Shown here: piece by piece, positions 1-9,682 of the stretch
Position numbering within the stretch: position 1 is the first letter of the stretch
Layout: each line of letters begins with the position of its first letter
Source of the DNA: Candidatus Vesicomyidisocius sp. Pext_18_S21
GTDB lineage: Bacteria; Pseudomonadota; Gammaproteobacteria; PS1; Pseudothioglobaceae
Direction: 5' to 3'
Assembly (NCBI GenBank): GCA_021730165.1
Contig: CP072535.1
Coordinates: 575,798 to 639,797 of the forward strand
Length of the DNA: 64,000 nt
Made by a program: the position numbers and the translations under genes
Notes under the pieces: generated by a model
Databases searched by the model: none
What the model was told of the DNA's origin: nothing
What the model saw: only the letters and a program-made list of their open reading frames with translations

Positions 1-1
1 T

Positions 2-37
2 GATATGGCAGAATTCCCTGCGTTATTATTTCAATAA
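2..37 (+). CDS. possible 3' end of an upstream gene
   Basis: The first bases read as an open frame ending DMAEFPALLFQ followed by TAA at 35-37. This could be the C-terminus of a gene that begins left of the window. Only eleven residues are visible, so no family can be named. The stretch from 38 to 254 holds no gene, RNA or clear terminator that I can see; it lies beyond the 3' end of ccmH. Confidence 0.25.
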   Translation, partial: DMAEFPALLFQ

Positions 38-254
38 ACAGAGTTTACATCTGTCACTATTTCTTACAAAGAAATTTTCAATCTCTCATATATTTAAATT
101 TTCACTTCCAATAATCATAGGTAATTCTAATATATTAGCAACAAACACATGATATAATTAAACTAATTGACTTTATTCAAAAATAATATAATTAATTTTT
201 TGTGTAATCTTAATAACACCACCTTAGTAGATTGAATTAATAATTACTATTGAT

Positions 255-689
255 TTATTTTAATAAATCTTTAGCCTTAGTTGTATCTATATTACTTTTA
301 ACACTAGATTCTTTAGTCGATAAAGAACGTACTAAAAAAAACAACCCTAAAATTAAAAATATAAAAGGAGCAAACCATAATAAATAAGTATTTTTATTAA
401 CTGGTGGTTTAAATACGACAAAATCGCCATATCTATCAGTCATAAATTGACGGATATTGTTATCGGTATTTTCTTCCAATATTAACTCTCTGACTTTTTC
501 ACGCAAATCTCTAGCTAAACCTGCATTTGAACCACCAATACTTTGGCCTTGGCAAACTGGGCAGCGGATTTCGTTAATTAACGCTTGATAACGTTGCTGT
601 TGATTATTGACATAACTTTTGGTTTCAATACTCTCGACATCAGTATAACTAACAAATCCTAATAGGAATAAAATCGAATAAAATAACAC
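255..689 (-). CDS. ccmH: cytochrome c-type biogenesis protein CcmH
   Basis: CcmH is the periplasmic thioredoxin-like thiol protein of system I cytochrome c maturation; it reduces the CXXCH of apocytochrome c before haem is attached. The 144-residue protein has a hydrophobic N-terminus, the family motif RCPVCQGQS with cysteines at 43 and 46, and one membrane segment near residues 103-121. Length matches short CcmH proteins without the CcmI TPR part. It stands alone here, about 53 kb from the ccmC-D-E-G cluster in this window, although it normally ends the ccm operon. It is divergent from the broken uup gene. Family identity is secure; where ccmA, ccmB and ccmF lie cannot be seen. Confidence 0.93.
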   Translation of the reverse strand: MLFYSILFLLGFVSYTDVESIETKSYVNNQQQRYQALINEIRCPVCQGQSIGGSNAGLARDLREKVRELILEENTDNNIRQFMTDRYGDFVVFKPPVNKNTYLLWFAPFIFLILGLFFLVRSLSTKESSVKSNIDTTKAKDLLK

Positions 690-726
690 TAAAATATAAT
701 TTTATATAAAAAAACAATTTTAACCT

Positions 727-2346
727 ATGCCATTGATTACACTTGACAATATTTCTCTTAGTTTTTCTGACAAACAAATCCTAAATAAAGTAAATTCAAC
801 CATATACAAAGGCGACAAAATTGCACTTATTGGTAGAAATGGTGAAGGAAAATCTACTTTTATGCGTATTCTTGCTGGTTTGATTGAGTCAGATGACGGC
901 AAACTAAATATTAAAAATGGTAGCAAAATTAGTTATTTAAAACAAACACTACCACAAAATAATGATAAAAATCTATTTGATATTGTGGCAGAAGGTCTAG
1001 GAGAGATTGGCATTATTCTCACACAATACCAACATTTAATTAATGATGGAAAATTAGAACAGGCTAACAAAATACAAGAAAAAATTGATCAGTCAAATAG
1101 CTGGCAATATTTGTATAAAATACAAACGATTCTCAATCGTTTTACACTCAATGCTAATACAATTTTCTCCACGCTTTCTAGCGGTTGGAAAAGACGTGTA
1201 ATGCTAGCTAGAGCATTAATTCAAAATCCAGATATATTATTGCTTGATGAACCAACTAACCACATGGATATTATCACTATCCTTAATCTTGAGCGTATGC
1301 TAAAAAATTATAATGGCACTTTGGTACTAATTAGTCATGATCGTTCATTTATTAAAGGCATTGTTAATCGCGTATTTGATCTTGATCGTGGTAGTCTAGT
1401 AGTATTTAATTGTAGCTATGTTAATTATGTCAAACGCAAAAATATACAACTTCATACTGAAAAAATAGCCAACGCACGATTTGATAAAAAACTTGCCCAA
1501 GAAGAAAATTGGATTAGATAAGGTATTAAAGCTAGACGAACTCGCAATCAAGGACGTATTCGCACTTTACAAACTATGCGTAAATCATTTATAAATCGTC
1601 GTGTGAAAGAAGGAAATACTAACATCCATATCCTGGATGATGAAAACCATATTTCCAAATTGATTTTCGAAATTAAGAAAATTAATTATCAATTTGCTGG
1701 TATTAAGCTAATTGATAATTTTTCTATGCTAATTTTGAAAGGTGAAAAAATCGGCATTACCGGTGGTAATGGCACAGGAAAATCTACTTTCATTAAACTC
1801 TTACTTGATAAATTACAACCTGATAGTGGTTCCATTCTTAAGTCAAAAACCATTAAACTAGCCTACTTTGACCAAATGCAGTATCTTGACCCTAATATGA
1901 AAGCCATGGATTTCGCTTCTGAAGGACGTGAACATATTAATATTAATGGAAAAAGTAAGCATATTATTGGTTACCTACGTCAATTTTTATTTACTGAAAA
2001 ACAAGCTATAGCACCGATTAGAATGCTTTCTGGAGGCGAAAAAAATCGTCTTATGTTAGCTAAAATTTTATCTCAACCTACCAATTTACTAGTGCTTGAT
2101 GAACCAACTAATGACCTTGATATTGAAACACTTGAATTATTAGAGGAAATGTTAGTAAATTATAATGGCACTTTACTTTTAATTTCACACGATAGAACTT
2201 TTTTAAATAATGTTGTTAGTTCTACAATTGTTATGAATGGTGATGGTATTATTAACCAATATGCTGGTGGTTATGATGATAATCTGGTTAAAAAACAAAA
2301 TAAATTAGACAATCCAAAAGTTAAAACAACTAAAAAATTTAAATAA
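727..2346 (+). pseudogene. uup: ABC-F ATPase Uup, interrupted by one in-frame stop
   Basis: ABC-F proteins are soluble twin-ATPase proteins acting on ribosomes or on DNA branch structures; Uup affects transposon excision and ribosome function in E. coli. Two ATP-binding halves are present, at 727-1521 (Walker A GRNGEGKST, signature region LSSGWKRR, Walker B ILLLDEP) and 1576-2346 (GGNGTGKST, LSGGEKN, LLVLDEP). Both are in the same frame, and only a TAA at 1519-1521 separates them. Reading through gives EENWIR*GIKARRTRNQGR, and the family has Q at the stop, so a CAA to TAA change fits. The rest of the frame is clean, suggesting a very recent loss, suppression, or use as two half-proteins. The C-terminal DNA-binding coiled coil of full Uup is short or absent. 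Confidence 0.85.
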
Positions 2347-2467
2347 AAATTTATTAAATTCAAATACATATTATCAGTTTTTACAACAGGAAAAATCTTA
2401 AGATATCTTAATTAAACTTCTAAAATTAAAAACAAATAAAATATTATTTATAATGTATAACATTTAA

Positions 2468-3088
2468 ATGATACCATTAATTGTAGACTTGGACCATACA
2501 TTAATTAATACAGATTTATTGTATGAGTCTTCAATTGGTACATTAAAAAAAAATCCACTACTTATTTTTATTTATCCTTTTTGGTTTTTTCGTGGAAAAG
2601 GCTATTTAAAAGAACAATTGGCTAAGCGATTTTCTATTGATATTAAAGTTTTAACTTACAATCAAGACGTAATTAATTATATCAAAAAACGCAAAAAACA
2701 AGGAGACAAAATCATCCTTGCTACTGCCTCGCATAAATTATATGCTTCTGCTGTTAATAATCATCTTAAAACTGAAAAAACTCAGATAAAAAACAAACAG
2801 AAAGATTTTGATTTTTTTATCCATAATAATCAACAAACAACTGTTAATAAAATTAATTTATTTGATGATGTCATGGCAAGTAACAAAAACTTTAATCTAT
2901 CTTCACACAATAAAGCAAAACGATTAATTGAGAGATTTGGCAATAAAGGATTTGACTATATAGGAGATCATATGCGTGATTTACCCGTTTGGGAAGCTTC
3001 TAATCTATCAATTTTAGTTAATGTACCAAATAAAATTATTAATAAAACCAAACATCTTAATACATTAGTATTATCAAAAAAGAATTAA
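2468..3088 (+). CDS. HAD-family phosphatase domain, truncated HAD-UbiA protein
   Basis: The 206-residue protein begins with a HAD motif I, DLDHT, and later shows GDHMRDLPVWEAS, matching the HAD domain found at the N-terminus of large UbiA-type prenyltransferases of about 480 residues. The membrane prenyltransferase half is missing: translation stops after the HAD domain and the next 140 bp hold nothing similar. A lysine- and asparagine-rich insertion of about 30 residues (near 100-130) interrupts the domain before FDDVMASNKNFNL. The catalytic aspartates DxD are present. It may be a surviving free phosphatase or a decaying fragment. Substrate unknown. Confidence 0.6.
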   Translation: MIPLIVDLDHTLINTDLLYESSIGTLKKNPLLIFIYPFWFFRGKGYLKEQLAKRFSIDIKVLTYNQDVINYIKKRKKQGDKIILATASHKLYASAVNNHLKTEKTQIKNKQKDFDFFIHNNQQTTVNKINLFDDVMASNKNFNLSSHNKAKRLIERFGNKGFDYIGDHMRDLPVWEASNLSILVNVPNKIINKTKHLNTLVLSKKN

Positions 3089-3232
3089 GAGACAGAGCAT
3101 AGAAAATATCTTTGTTATAATAGCCAAAAAAAGATAAATCATAATATTAACTAATAGAACCAAATTACATAGTTAGCTTTGGTATTCTTTATTTTTAATA
3201 AAAGATCAAATTATTGAATAATTATTATATCG

Positions 3233-3409
3233 TCAAACCCCTTCAATTAAATATGATAAAATACCAAAGAGTAAATATATAATGCTAATTACGCTAAGTG
3301 TATTAATAATAACTCTAGCTATTTGTAAATTTTTACCTAAAATCTGATTGTTAATCCACCATATAAAATAGCTAATAACAAAAGCAATCACAAGTATCCT
3401 AATAAACAT
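3233..3409 (-). CDS. small two-helix membrane protein, hypothetical
   Basis: A 58-residue frame with two hydrophobic segments joined by a short polar loop (NNQILGKNLQIAR). I chose the ATG at 3409, because it sits just after the stop codon (3411-3413) of the decayed uvrC frame on the same strand. A TTG start seven codons upstream would run into uvrC. I do not recognise the family. In related bacteria pgsA follows uvrC, but this does not look like PgsA. It could be real or a remnant. Confidence 0.4.
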   Translation of the reverse strand: MFIRILVIAFVISYFIWWINNQILGKNLQIARVIINTLSVISIIYLLFGILSYLIEGV

Positions 3410-3410
3410 A

Positions 3411-4255
3411 TTAATCTTTAAGTTTTTCAACTATTTTAGTCGCTAATATTAAATTAATACAACTAACTTTTTGAATTCCATGAATCGATCTTTCTTTACT
3501 TAATGTATTTTTTCTTTATTTAGTCCGTCAATAATATGCGTATTTAAAGCTGAGGAAATTATATGTTTATCATTCAAATTATAATAAATTAATATTTATT
3601 TAGGGATTTTTTATCTAGTACAGTATAAAGTCAAAAAGCAGATAAGATTTGTTTAATATCTAGATTATTCGAGTTTTTTAGTAAAATAAATACCTATCCA
3701 ATTTACTTACCATAACGTCCTTAATACCACTTACTTCTCATTATTGATCAATACTAACCACACCTAAATTACTACTAAACTTGAGATACGTTGCTTTTGA
3801 ATGACGTATAAATCAATTAATTAGTCCTGTAATCACGCCGCTAATTCAAACTCTAAATTTTGAGAAGTAAGTTACATTTTTTTTGATACCTTTTATAGAG
3901 TTTTCTTGTCTTTGCTAGATAAAAGTAAAGACATCATTGGTACATCTGATTGATAATGTTTCGCATGGCTAACTTTTCCCACACAAGATGCACTACATAG
4001 CCATATTTGATATTCTAAATAAGATCTAAACAAGATTTCAATAAGTTATATTACAACACTCTCTAACTTTAAAAATTTTAATATTTGCCACTAGAACGCT
4101 CTAGATTTGTTCTGTTTATGTGTTCTAACAAAATAGTTTGACACTTTTCTTTTTAATTTTTTAGCTTTACCTATATAGGTTATCTGACCCTGTTTATCAA
4201 ACACTTTATAAACGTCAGAGTTGGTAGTTAGATTCTTTAATTTTTTCTTTAATTG
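3411..4255 (-). pseudogene. uvrC: decayed uvrC (excinuclease ABC subunit C)
   Basis: UvrC makes both incisions in nucleotide excision repair. Read on the minus strand, three blocks of UvrC are recognisable. The N-terminal GIY-YIG block lies near 4210-4060 (VYKVFDKQGQITYIGKAKKL, then KVSNYF). The UVR region is near 4020-3700 (LEYQIWLCSASCVGKVS, then NLEFELAA, with several TAA/TGA stops). The C-terminal helix-hairpin-helix end is near 3560-3411 (SIHGIQKVSCINLILATKIV, ending EKLKD and TAA). The relic is about 840 bp against about 1800 bp for a live gene, so it carries large internal deletions as well as stops. It is divergent from the mlaC-like gene. The identification rests on motif recall across three blocks in collinear order. 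Confidence 0.85.
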
Positions 4256-4318
4256 CTATCTATACAAAAAACATTTACAAAGGTAAAATTCAAATTAGGT
4301 TATTTTTTTTTAAAATTT

Positions 4319-4969
4319 GTGATTAAAACATTACTCATTGTATTGTCTATTTTTCCTATAAATACTACTTTAGCGATAGACAAAGTTCTAAATACAACTC
4401 ATCAAGCAATCGTAGATATGATTGACCCACCTAATTCAGCTGCGCTTAATATTATGGTTAGCGCTCTAACTTCTTTAAAAGAATTAAAAAAACAAAAAAG
4501 AGCCACTAAAAAAAATATTGAAGCTTTAACTCGATTAAAAATTTTACCTAATATTGCTATAAACGTATCTACTAAAATTGCATTAAACAAATATTGGGAT
4601 AACTTAAATATCCAACAAAAACAGTTTTTTAAATACTATATTTCAGAATCTTTAATTCAAGATTATGTAGGTATCTTATCCAATTATGACAAGCTTGATA
4701 GCGTCCACATTTCAGTAGATCCTGACGTTAAACGTAAAAATGATAAGGCTATTGTAAGATTAATTATTAATATTAATAATGATCCAATACCTAGTATCAT
4801 TTCTCTAAAAATGATACGATTTAATACTTGGCGTGTATATGATATCGTATTTTCTGGTATAAGTATTGTTAAAAATTATCGCGCTCAATTTAATTCATAT
4901 ATTAGACGTAATGGTATTGATGGTCTAATTAGAAAATCTAAACAGAAGCTTAAAAAAATAGCTGAATAA
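4319..4969 (+). CDS. mlaC: MlaC/Ttg2D-like phospholipid-binding protein
   Basis: MlaC-family proteins are periplasmic carriers that move phospholipids between an outer-membrane complex and an inner-membrane ABC transporter. The frame shows a signal peptide (IKTLLIVLSIFPINTTLA), then a domain with the family's features: a long helical N-terminal half, and a middle WRVYDIVFSGISIVKNYRAQF, where family members carry a very similar (W)-(x)-(V)-(Y)-D element. I chose the GTG at 4319 because it puts a signal peptide at the very N-terminus; a TTG at 4253 in the same frame would add 22 residues. Its TAA overlaps the murA ATG. Genes mlaF, mlaE, mlaD and mlaB, its usual neighbours, are absent here. A second homologue lies at 20431-21012. 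Confidence 0.8.
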   Translation: MIKTLLIVLSIFPINTTLAIDKVLNTTHQAIVDMIDPPNSAALNIMVSALTSLKELKKQKRATKKNIEALTRLKILPNIAINVSTKIALNKYWDNLNIQQKQFFKYYISESLIQDYVGILSNYDKLDSVHISVDPDVKRKNDKAIVRLIININNDPIPSIISLKMIRFNTWRVYDIVFSGISIVKNYRAQFNSYIRRNGIDGLIRKSKQKLKKIAE

Positions 4970-6228
4970 TGTATAAACTTATTATTCATGGCGGTATCTC
5001 ATTAAATGGTAGTGTTATAACTTCAGGATCAAAAAATTCATCTCTACCAATCTTATTTGCCTCAATATTAGCTAATGGTCCTATCACTTTAACCAATACA
5101 CCTCATTTAAGTGATGTTTCAACCACGCTTAGATTGTTAATGGATATGGGTGCAGAATTTATACTAGAATCAGATAATTCTTTATTTGTAGATGGTTCTA
5201 AATTAACAAACTTAGTCGCTCAATACAATTTAGTTAAGACTATGCGTGCTTCAATTTTAGCACTAGGGCCAATGCTTGCTAAATACGGTAAGGCAAAAAT
5301 ATCTCTGCCTGGTGGCTGTGCAATTGGCTCACGTCCTGTTAATTTACACTTAGAAGCATTAGAAAATTTAGGAGCAACAATTAAAGTCAAAAATGGCTAT
5401 ATTTATGCCACAGCTAAAGAACTTATTGGTACTAAGATTTATTTTAAACAAATTTCAGTAACTGCTACTGAAAATATTATTATGGCAGCAACTTTAGCAA
5501 CAGGTATAACTACAATTCATAATGCTGCACAAGAACCTGAAATTATAGATTTAGTTAATTGTTTAATCAAAATGGGGGCTATTATTTCCGGTGCTGGTAC
5601 TTCAATTATTATTATCCAAGGAGTTGATGAATTATCAGGCGTAACTTATTCGGTTTGTCCTGATAGAATTGAAGCAGGTACTTATCTTGTTGCTACAGCC
5701 ATCACAGGTGGTAAAATTACGATTAAAAATGTGCATTATCATTCAATGCATGCCATTCTCGAAAAACTACTTGAAACCGGCGCAGACATTAAAACTAATG
5801 AAAATTCAATCATCCTTGATATGAAAGGGAAGCGTCCCAGAGCTGTTAATATCAAAACTAGTACTTATCCAAATTTTCCTACAGATATGCAGGCGCAATT
5901 TACAGCACTTAACGCTATTGCTGATGGGTATAGTACTATTACTGAAACCATCTTTGAAAATAGATTTATGCACATTCCTGAATTATCACGTATGGGTGCA
6001 AACCTTATCTTAAAAGGTAACACTGTTGTTTGCAAAGGGGTAAAATATTTAATTGGAATGCCCTTAATAGCAACTGATTTAAGGGCTTCAGCATCTTTAG
6101 TGTTAGCGGGATTAGTAGCAACAGGTACCACGACGATTGAACGTGTTTATCATTTAGATCGTGGTTATGAAACAATCGAGGAAAAATTAAAACTATTAGG
6201 TGCTCAAATTGAACGTGTACAGGATTAA
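4969..6228 (+). CDS. murA: UDP-N-acetylglucosamine 1-carboxyvinyltransferase
   Basis: MurA transfers enolpyruvate from PEP to UDP-GlcNAc, the first committed step of peptidoglycan synthesis in the cytoplasm. The 419-residue protein has the usual length and the signature SLPGGCAIGSRP with the catalytic cysteine (fosfomycin target) at about residue 117. The C-terminal half retains DLRASASLVLAGL and the conserved RGYE element. It begins at an ATG overlapping the mlaC-like stop (TAATG), and is followed after 6 bp by hisG. The order mlaC-murA-hisG-hisD is common in gammaproteobacteria. No defect is visible. Confidence 0.97.
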   Translation: MYKLIIHGGISLNGSVITSGSKNSSLPILFASILANGPITLTNTPHLSDVSTTLRLLMDMGAEFILESDNSLFVDGSKLTNLVAQYNLVKTMRASILALGPMLAKYGKAKISLPGGCAIGSRPVNLHLEALENLGATIKVKNGYIYATAKELIGTKIYFKQISVTATENIIMAATLATGITTIHNAAQEPEIIDLVNCLIKMGAIISGAGTSIIIIQGVDELSGVTYSVCPDRIEAGTYLVATAITGGKITIKNVHYHSMHAILEKLLETGADIKTNENSIILDMKGKRPRAVNIKTSTYPNFPTDMQAQFTALNAIADGYSTITETIFENRFMHIPELSRMGANLILKGNTVVCKGVKYLIGMPLIATDLRASASLVLAGLVATGTTTIERVYHLDRGYETIEEKLKLLGAQIERVQD

Positions 6229-6234
6229 AAATTT

Positions 6235-6852
6235 ATGCTAACTATAACATTATCCAAAGGTAGAATTTTAAAACAAACATTACCTTTACTTGAACAAGCA
6301 GGTTTAATTATTGCTAAAAAAGAGTTAAACTCACGTAAATTAATTCTTGATACCAATCTCACTGACGTTAAAGTTATTATTGTTCGTTCAACTGATGTAC
6401 CTATATTTGTACAGCATGGTGCTACTGATATGGGCATTACTGGTAAAGATGTTTTACTTGAGCATGGTGCTAATAATCTATTCGAAGTGCTAGATCTAGG
6501 CATTGCCAAATGTAAACTAATGGTAGCTGCTGAGTCAAAAAATAGGCTTAAACAAAATACACTTAAAGTAGCAACTAAATATGTCAATTCAACCAAACGT
6601 TATTTCCAAAACAAAGGTCAATCTTGTGAAATCATAAAACTTTACGGTGCAATGGAATTAGCACCAAAAGTCGGTCTAGCTCATTGTATTGTTGATTTAG
6701 TTGATACTGGAAATACCTTAAAAGCCAATGGTCTCATACCATTTGAGTATATTGAAAAGATTAGCTCTCGTTTAGTGGTAAATATCGCCTCATTTAGAAC
6801 TAAAAATGCACAAATTAAGTCTTGGATTCAAAATATTGAGAATAGTTTATGA
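6235..6852 (+). CDS. hisG: ATP phosphoribosyltransferase, short form
   Basis: HisG condenses ATP with PRPP, the first step of histidine synthesis. At 205 residues this is the short form, which lacks the C-terminal regulatory domain and in known cases works with the HisZ subunit; no hisZ is in this window. Signatures include the N-terminal [21 protein letters not shown] and the PRPP-binding [14 protein letters not shown]. It overlaps hisD by four bases, so the two are co-translated. A decayed hisC copy at 27.1-27.4 kb implies that the aminotransferase step is met elsewhere or lost. Confidence 0.95.
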   Translation: MLTITLSKGRILKQTLPLLEQAGLIIAKKELNSRKLILDTNLTDVKVIIVRSTDVPIFVQHGATDMGITGKDVLLEHGANNLFEVLDLGIAKCKLMVAAESKNRLKQNTLKVATKYVNSTKRYFQNKGQSCEIIKLYGAMELAPKVGLAHCIVDLVDTGNTLKANGLIPFEYIEKISSRLVVNIASFRTKNAQIKSWIQNIENSL

Positions 6853-8144
6853 TCACTAAATTGGTATCTACACAATTTGACTTTCAAAAAAAGCTCTCCT
6901 CATTACTTGAATGGGAGAATATTTCTAACCTTAGTGTTACTAAAACAGTTAGCGATATTATTACTAATATTCGTAGTAATGGTGATAGTGCTTTAATTGA
7001 TTACACGAATAAATTTGATAATGTTAACGCCTCTAGCATGAAAGATTTAACTATTGAATTACCTAGACTCAAACAAGCATTTGACACGCTCAATGAAAAA
7101 CAAAAATTTGCACTAAACACAGCGGCAAACCGTATACGTCTTTACCACGAAAAACAAAAACAAAGTACTTGGTCCTATACAGAAGATAACGGTACAGTAC
7201 TAGGACAAAAAATTACACCACTAGATTGTGTTGGTTTGTACGTCCCTGGTGGAAAGGCACTCTACCCTTCCTCTGTGTTAATGAACGCTATACCAGCTAA
7301 AGTTGCTGGCGTAAAAGAGTTAATTATGGTTGTCCCAACACCTAATGCAATAAGTGATTCATTGATATTAGCAGCAGCACATATTTCAGGTATTACTCAG
7401 GTATTTACAATAGGAGGTGCGCAAGCAATTGCAGCGCTTGCTTATGGGACACAAACCATACCCAAGGTAGATAAAATTGTAGGACCTGGTAATATTTATG
7501 TCGCAACAGCTAAACGTGCAGTATTTGGTCAAGTCGGTATTGATATGATTGCTGGCCCTAGTGAGATCCTCATTATTTGTGATGGGAGAACCAATCCAGA
7601 CTGGATTGCAATGGATTTATTTTCTCAAGCAGAGCATGATGAAAACGCACAATCACTTTTATTATCTCCTGACTCTAACTTTATTAGTCAAGTTGAGTCA
7701 AGTATTAAAAAACTATTACCTACTATGAGTAGAAAAAACATTATTAAAACTGCACTTAAAAACCGTGGCGCACTCATTCACACTAAAGATATGAATGAGG
7801 CAATCTCTTTATCTAACCAAATTGCACCTGAACATTTAGAATTATCTGTTGAATACCCTCAAGCTATATTAGATAATATTAAACACGCAGGCGCAATTTT
7901 TATGGGCCGCCACACTTGTGAATCCTTAGGAGATTATTGCGCAGGACCAAATCATGTATTACCCACTTCAGGTACAGCACGTTTTTCATCTCCTTTAGGG
8001 GTATATGATTTTCAAAAAAAATCAAGTTTGATTATGGTTTCTAACCAAGGTGCAAATACATTGGGAGAAATAACTATCACCCTAGCTAATGGCGAGGGGC
8101 TACAAGCTCATGCTCAATCAGCACGCTATCGTTTAACACAATAG
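6849..8144 (+). CDS. hisD: histidinol dehydrogenase
   Basis: HisD oxidises histidinol to histidine in two NAD-dependent steps using zinc. The 431-residue product is full length, with the family motifs [32 protein letters not shown] and QAEHDENAQ, including the Gln-His pair that binds zinc. PEHLEL and [19 protein letters not shown] are also intact near residues 325-380. Its ATG lies inside the 3' end of hisG. In free-living relatives hisC or hisB often follows; here only 75 bp of AT-rich spacer separate it from the convergent ffh gene. Confidence 0.96.
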   Translation: MITKLVSTQFDFQKKLSSLLEWENISNLSVTKTVSDIITNIRSNGDSALIDYTNKFDNVNASSMKDLTIELPRLKQAFDTLNEKQKFALNTAANRIRLYHEKQKQSTWSYTEDNGTVLGQKITPLDCVGLYVPGGKALYPSSVLMNAIPAKVAGVKELIMVVPTPNAISDSLILAAAHISGITQVFTIGGAQAIAALAYGTQTIPKVDKIVGPGNIYVATAKRAVFGQVGIDMIAGPSEILIICDGRTNPDWIAMDLFSQAEHDENAQSLLLSPDSNFISQVESSIKKLLPTMSRKNIIKTALKNRGALIHTKDMNEAISLSNQIAPEHLELSVEYPQAILDNIKHAGAIFMGRHTCESLGDYCAGPNHVLPTSGTARFSSPLGVYDFQKKSSLIMVSNQGANTLGEITITLANGEGLQAHAQSARYRLTQ

Positions 8145-8219
8145 TTAAAGAATATAAATGTATTACTAAATCAAAAAAACTATTCCTTTAAATGCATTGT
8201 TGTTACACTATTTTGATAA

Positions 8220-9620
8220 TTAAAAAGGAAACTTATTACTACTAATATTAGGTTTTTTTATTTTAGAAAAATCAAGCATGCCATTACTGTCTACCATTTT
8301 AGCCATCATTTTTTGCATCTTTCCACCTCTCATCTTTTTCATTTGTTTTTGCGTTTTTTCAAACTGTTTAATTAACTTGTTGACTGCTTGAATATTCGTA
8401 CCAGAACCATTAGAAATACGTGTCTTACGTGAAGCTTTAATTAAACTAACATAACTACGCTCTTTAGGTGTCATAGAATTAATGATAGCAACCATTTTCT
8501 TGATTTCAGCCCCACTCACTATTTGGTTTTTAACATTTTGTGGAATTTTACCTAAACCTGGCAGTTTGTCCATCATAGCTTCTATACCACCCATTTTTTC
8601 CGTTTGCAAAAGTTGATAACGCATATCAGATAAATCAAATTGACCTTTAGTCATTTTCTGAAAAGACTTTTGCACCTTTTTATGATTAACTTTACGTGAA
8701 ATCTCTTCTACTAACGACAACACATCTCCCATACCAAGTAAACGAGAAACAACGCGCTCTGGATGGAACAGTTCTAGTGCATCAATTTTCTCACCAACAC
8801 CTAAAAATTTAATTGGTTTACCAATGATATGGCGTACAGATAATGCCACCCCTCCCCTAGCATCGCCATCAGTTTTAGTAAGAATCACACCTGTCAATGG
8901 TAATGCATTAGAAAACACTTTAGCAGTATGCACCGCGTCCTGGCCAGTCATAGAATCGATTACAAATAAAGTTTCAATTGGATCCACCTTTCTCTGTAAA
9001 ATTTTAATTTCATTCATCATTTGCTCATCTATATGCAAACGACCTGCAGTATCAATTAATAAAACATCAAAAAACTGTTTTTGTGCATATTTTTTAGCGT
9101 TAGTCACAATATCTGAAGGTTTATCATTAGTTGTTGATGGGAAAAAATCTACCTCAATTTGTTTAGATAATACTTCTAACTGCTCAATAGCAGCAGGACG
9201 ATAAACATCAGCACTAACTACTAATACTTTTTTATTTTCACGCTGTTTTAAATAAAATGCAATCTTGGCAACTGAAGTAGTTTTACCCGAACCTTGTAAG
9301 CCTACTACCATAATAATAGCTGGCGGCTGAGTTTTTAAATCAAGCGATTCTACTTTACCTCCAATAATATTAGTTAATTCAGTTTCAACCAACTTAATAA
9401 ATGTTTGTGATGGTGTTAGTCCTTTTCCAACCTTAAGCCCTAATGCCTTGATTTGAACTTTGTCTAAAAATACTTTAATTACTTCAAGCGCAACATCTGC
9501 CTCAAGCAGTGCACGACGTACTTTACGAATCGCCTCTTTAACATTGGATTCAGATAGTTTATTCTTCCCTTGTAAAACTTTAAAACTGTTTTGTAGTAGC
9601 TCGGTTAAATTATCAAACAT
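8220..9620 (-). CDS. ffh: signal recognition particle protein Ffh
   Basis: Ffh is the GTPase of the bacterial SRP; with 4.5S RNA it delivers nascent membrane proteins to FtsY and SecYEG. The 466-residue protein has the N domain (1-90), the G domain with VVGLQGSGKTTS, DTAGRLHID and TKTDGDARGG, and a methionine-rich M domain (about 300-450) ending with MRGGKMQKMMAKM, which holds the signal sequence and RNA sites. It is divergent from the CcsA-like gene at 9683, a neighbour often seen in proteobacteria. The SRP RNA gene is not visible in this window. Confidence 0.97.
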   Translation of the reverse strand: MFDNLTELLQNSFKVLQGKNKLSESNVKEAIRKVRRALLEADVALEVIKVFLDKVQIKALGLKVGKGLTPSQTFIKLVETELTNIIGGKVESLDLKTQPPAIIMVVGLQGSGKTTSVAKIAFYLKQRENKKVLVVSADVYRPAAIEQLEVLSKQIEVDFFPSTTNDKPSDIVTNAKKYAQKQFFDVLLIDTAGRLHIDEQMMNEIKILQRKVDPIETLFVIDSMTGQDAVHTAKVFSNALPLTGVILTKTDGDARGGVALSVRHIIGKPIKFLGVGEKIDALELFHPERVVSRLLGMGDVLSLVEEISRKVNHKKVQKSFQKMTKGQFDLSDMRYQLLQTEKMGGIEAMMDKLPGLGKIPQNVKNQIVSGAEIKKMVAIINSMTPKERSYVSLIKASRKTRISNGSGTNIQAVNKLIKQFEKTQKQMKKMRGGKMQKMMAKMVDSNGMLDFSKIKKPNISSNKFPF

Positions 9621-9682
9621 TTTTAAATAAATATAACTAAAGTATCGTATTATAGTACTTTATATTAATTCAAAAGTTAATT

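Noticed and set aside
8824-9204. A 126-codon frame on the opposite strand of ffh
   Set aside because: It lies wholly within ffh, whose reading is certain; a shadow frame without family signals.
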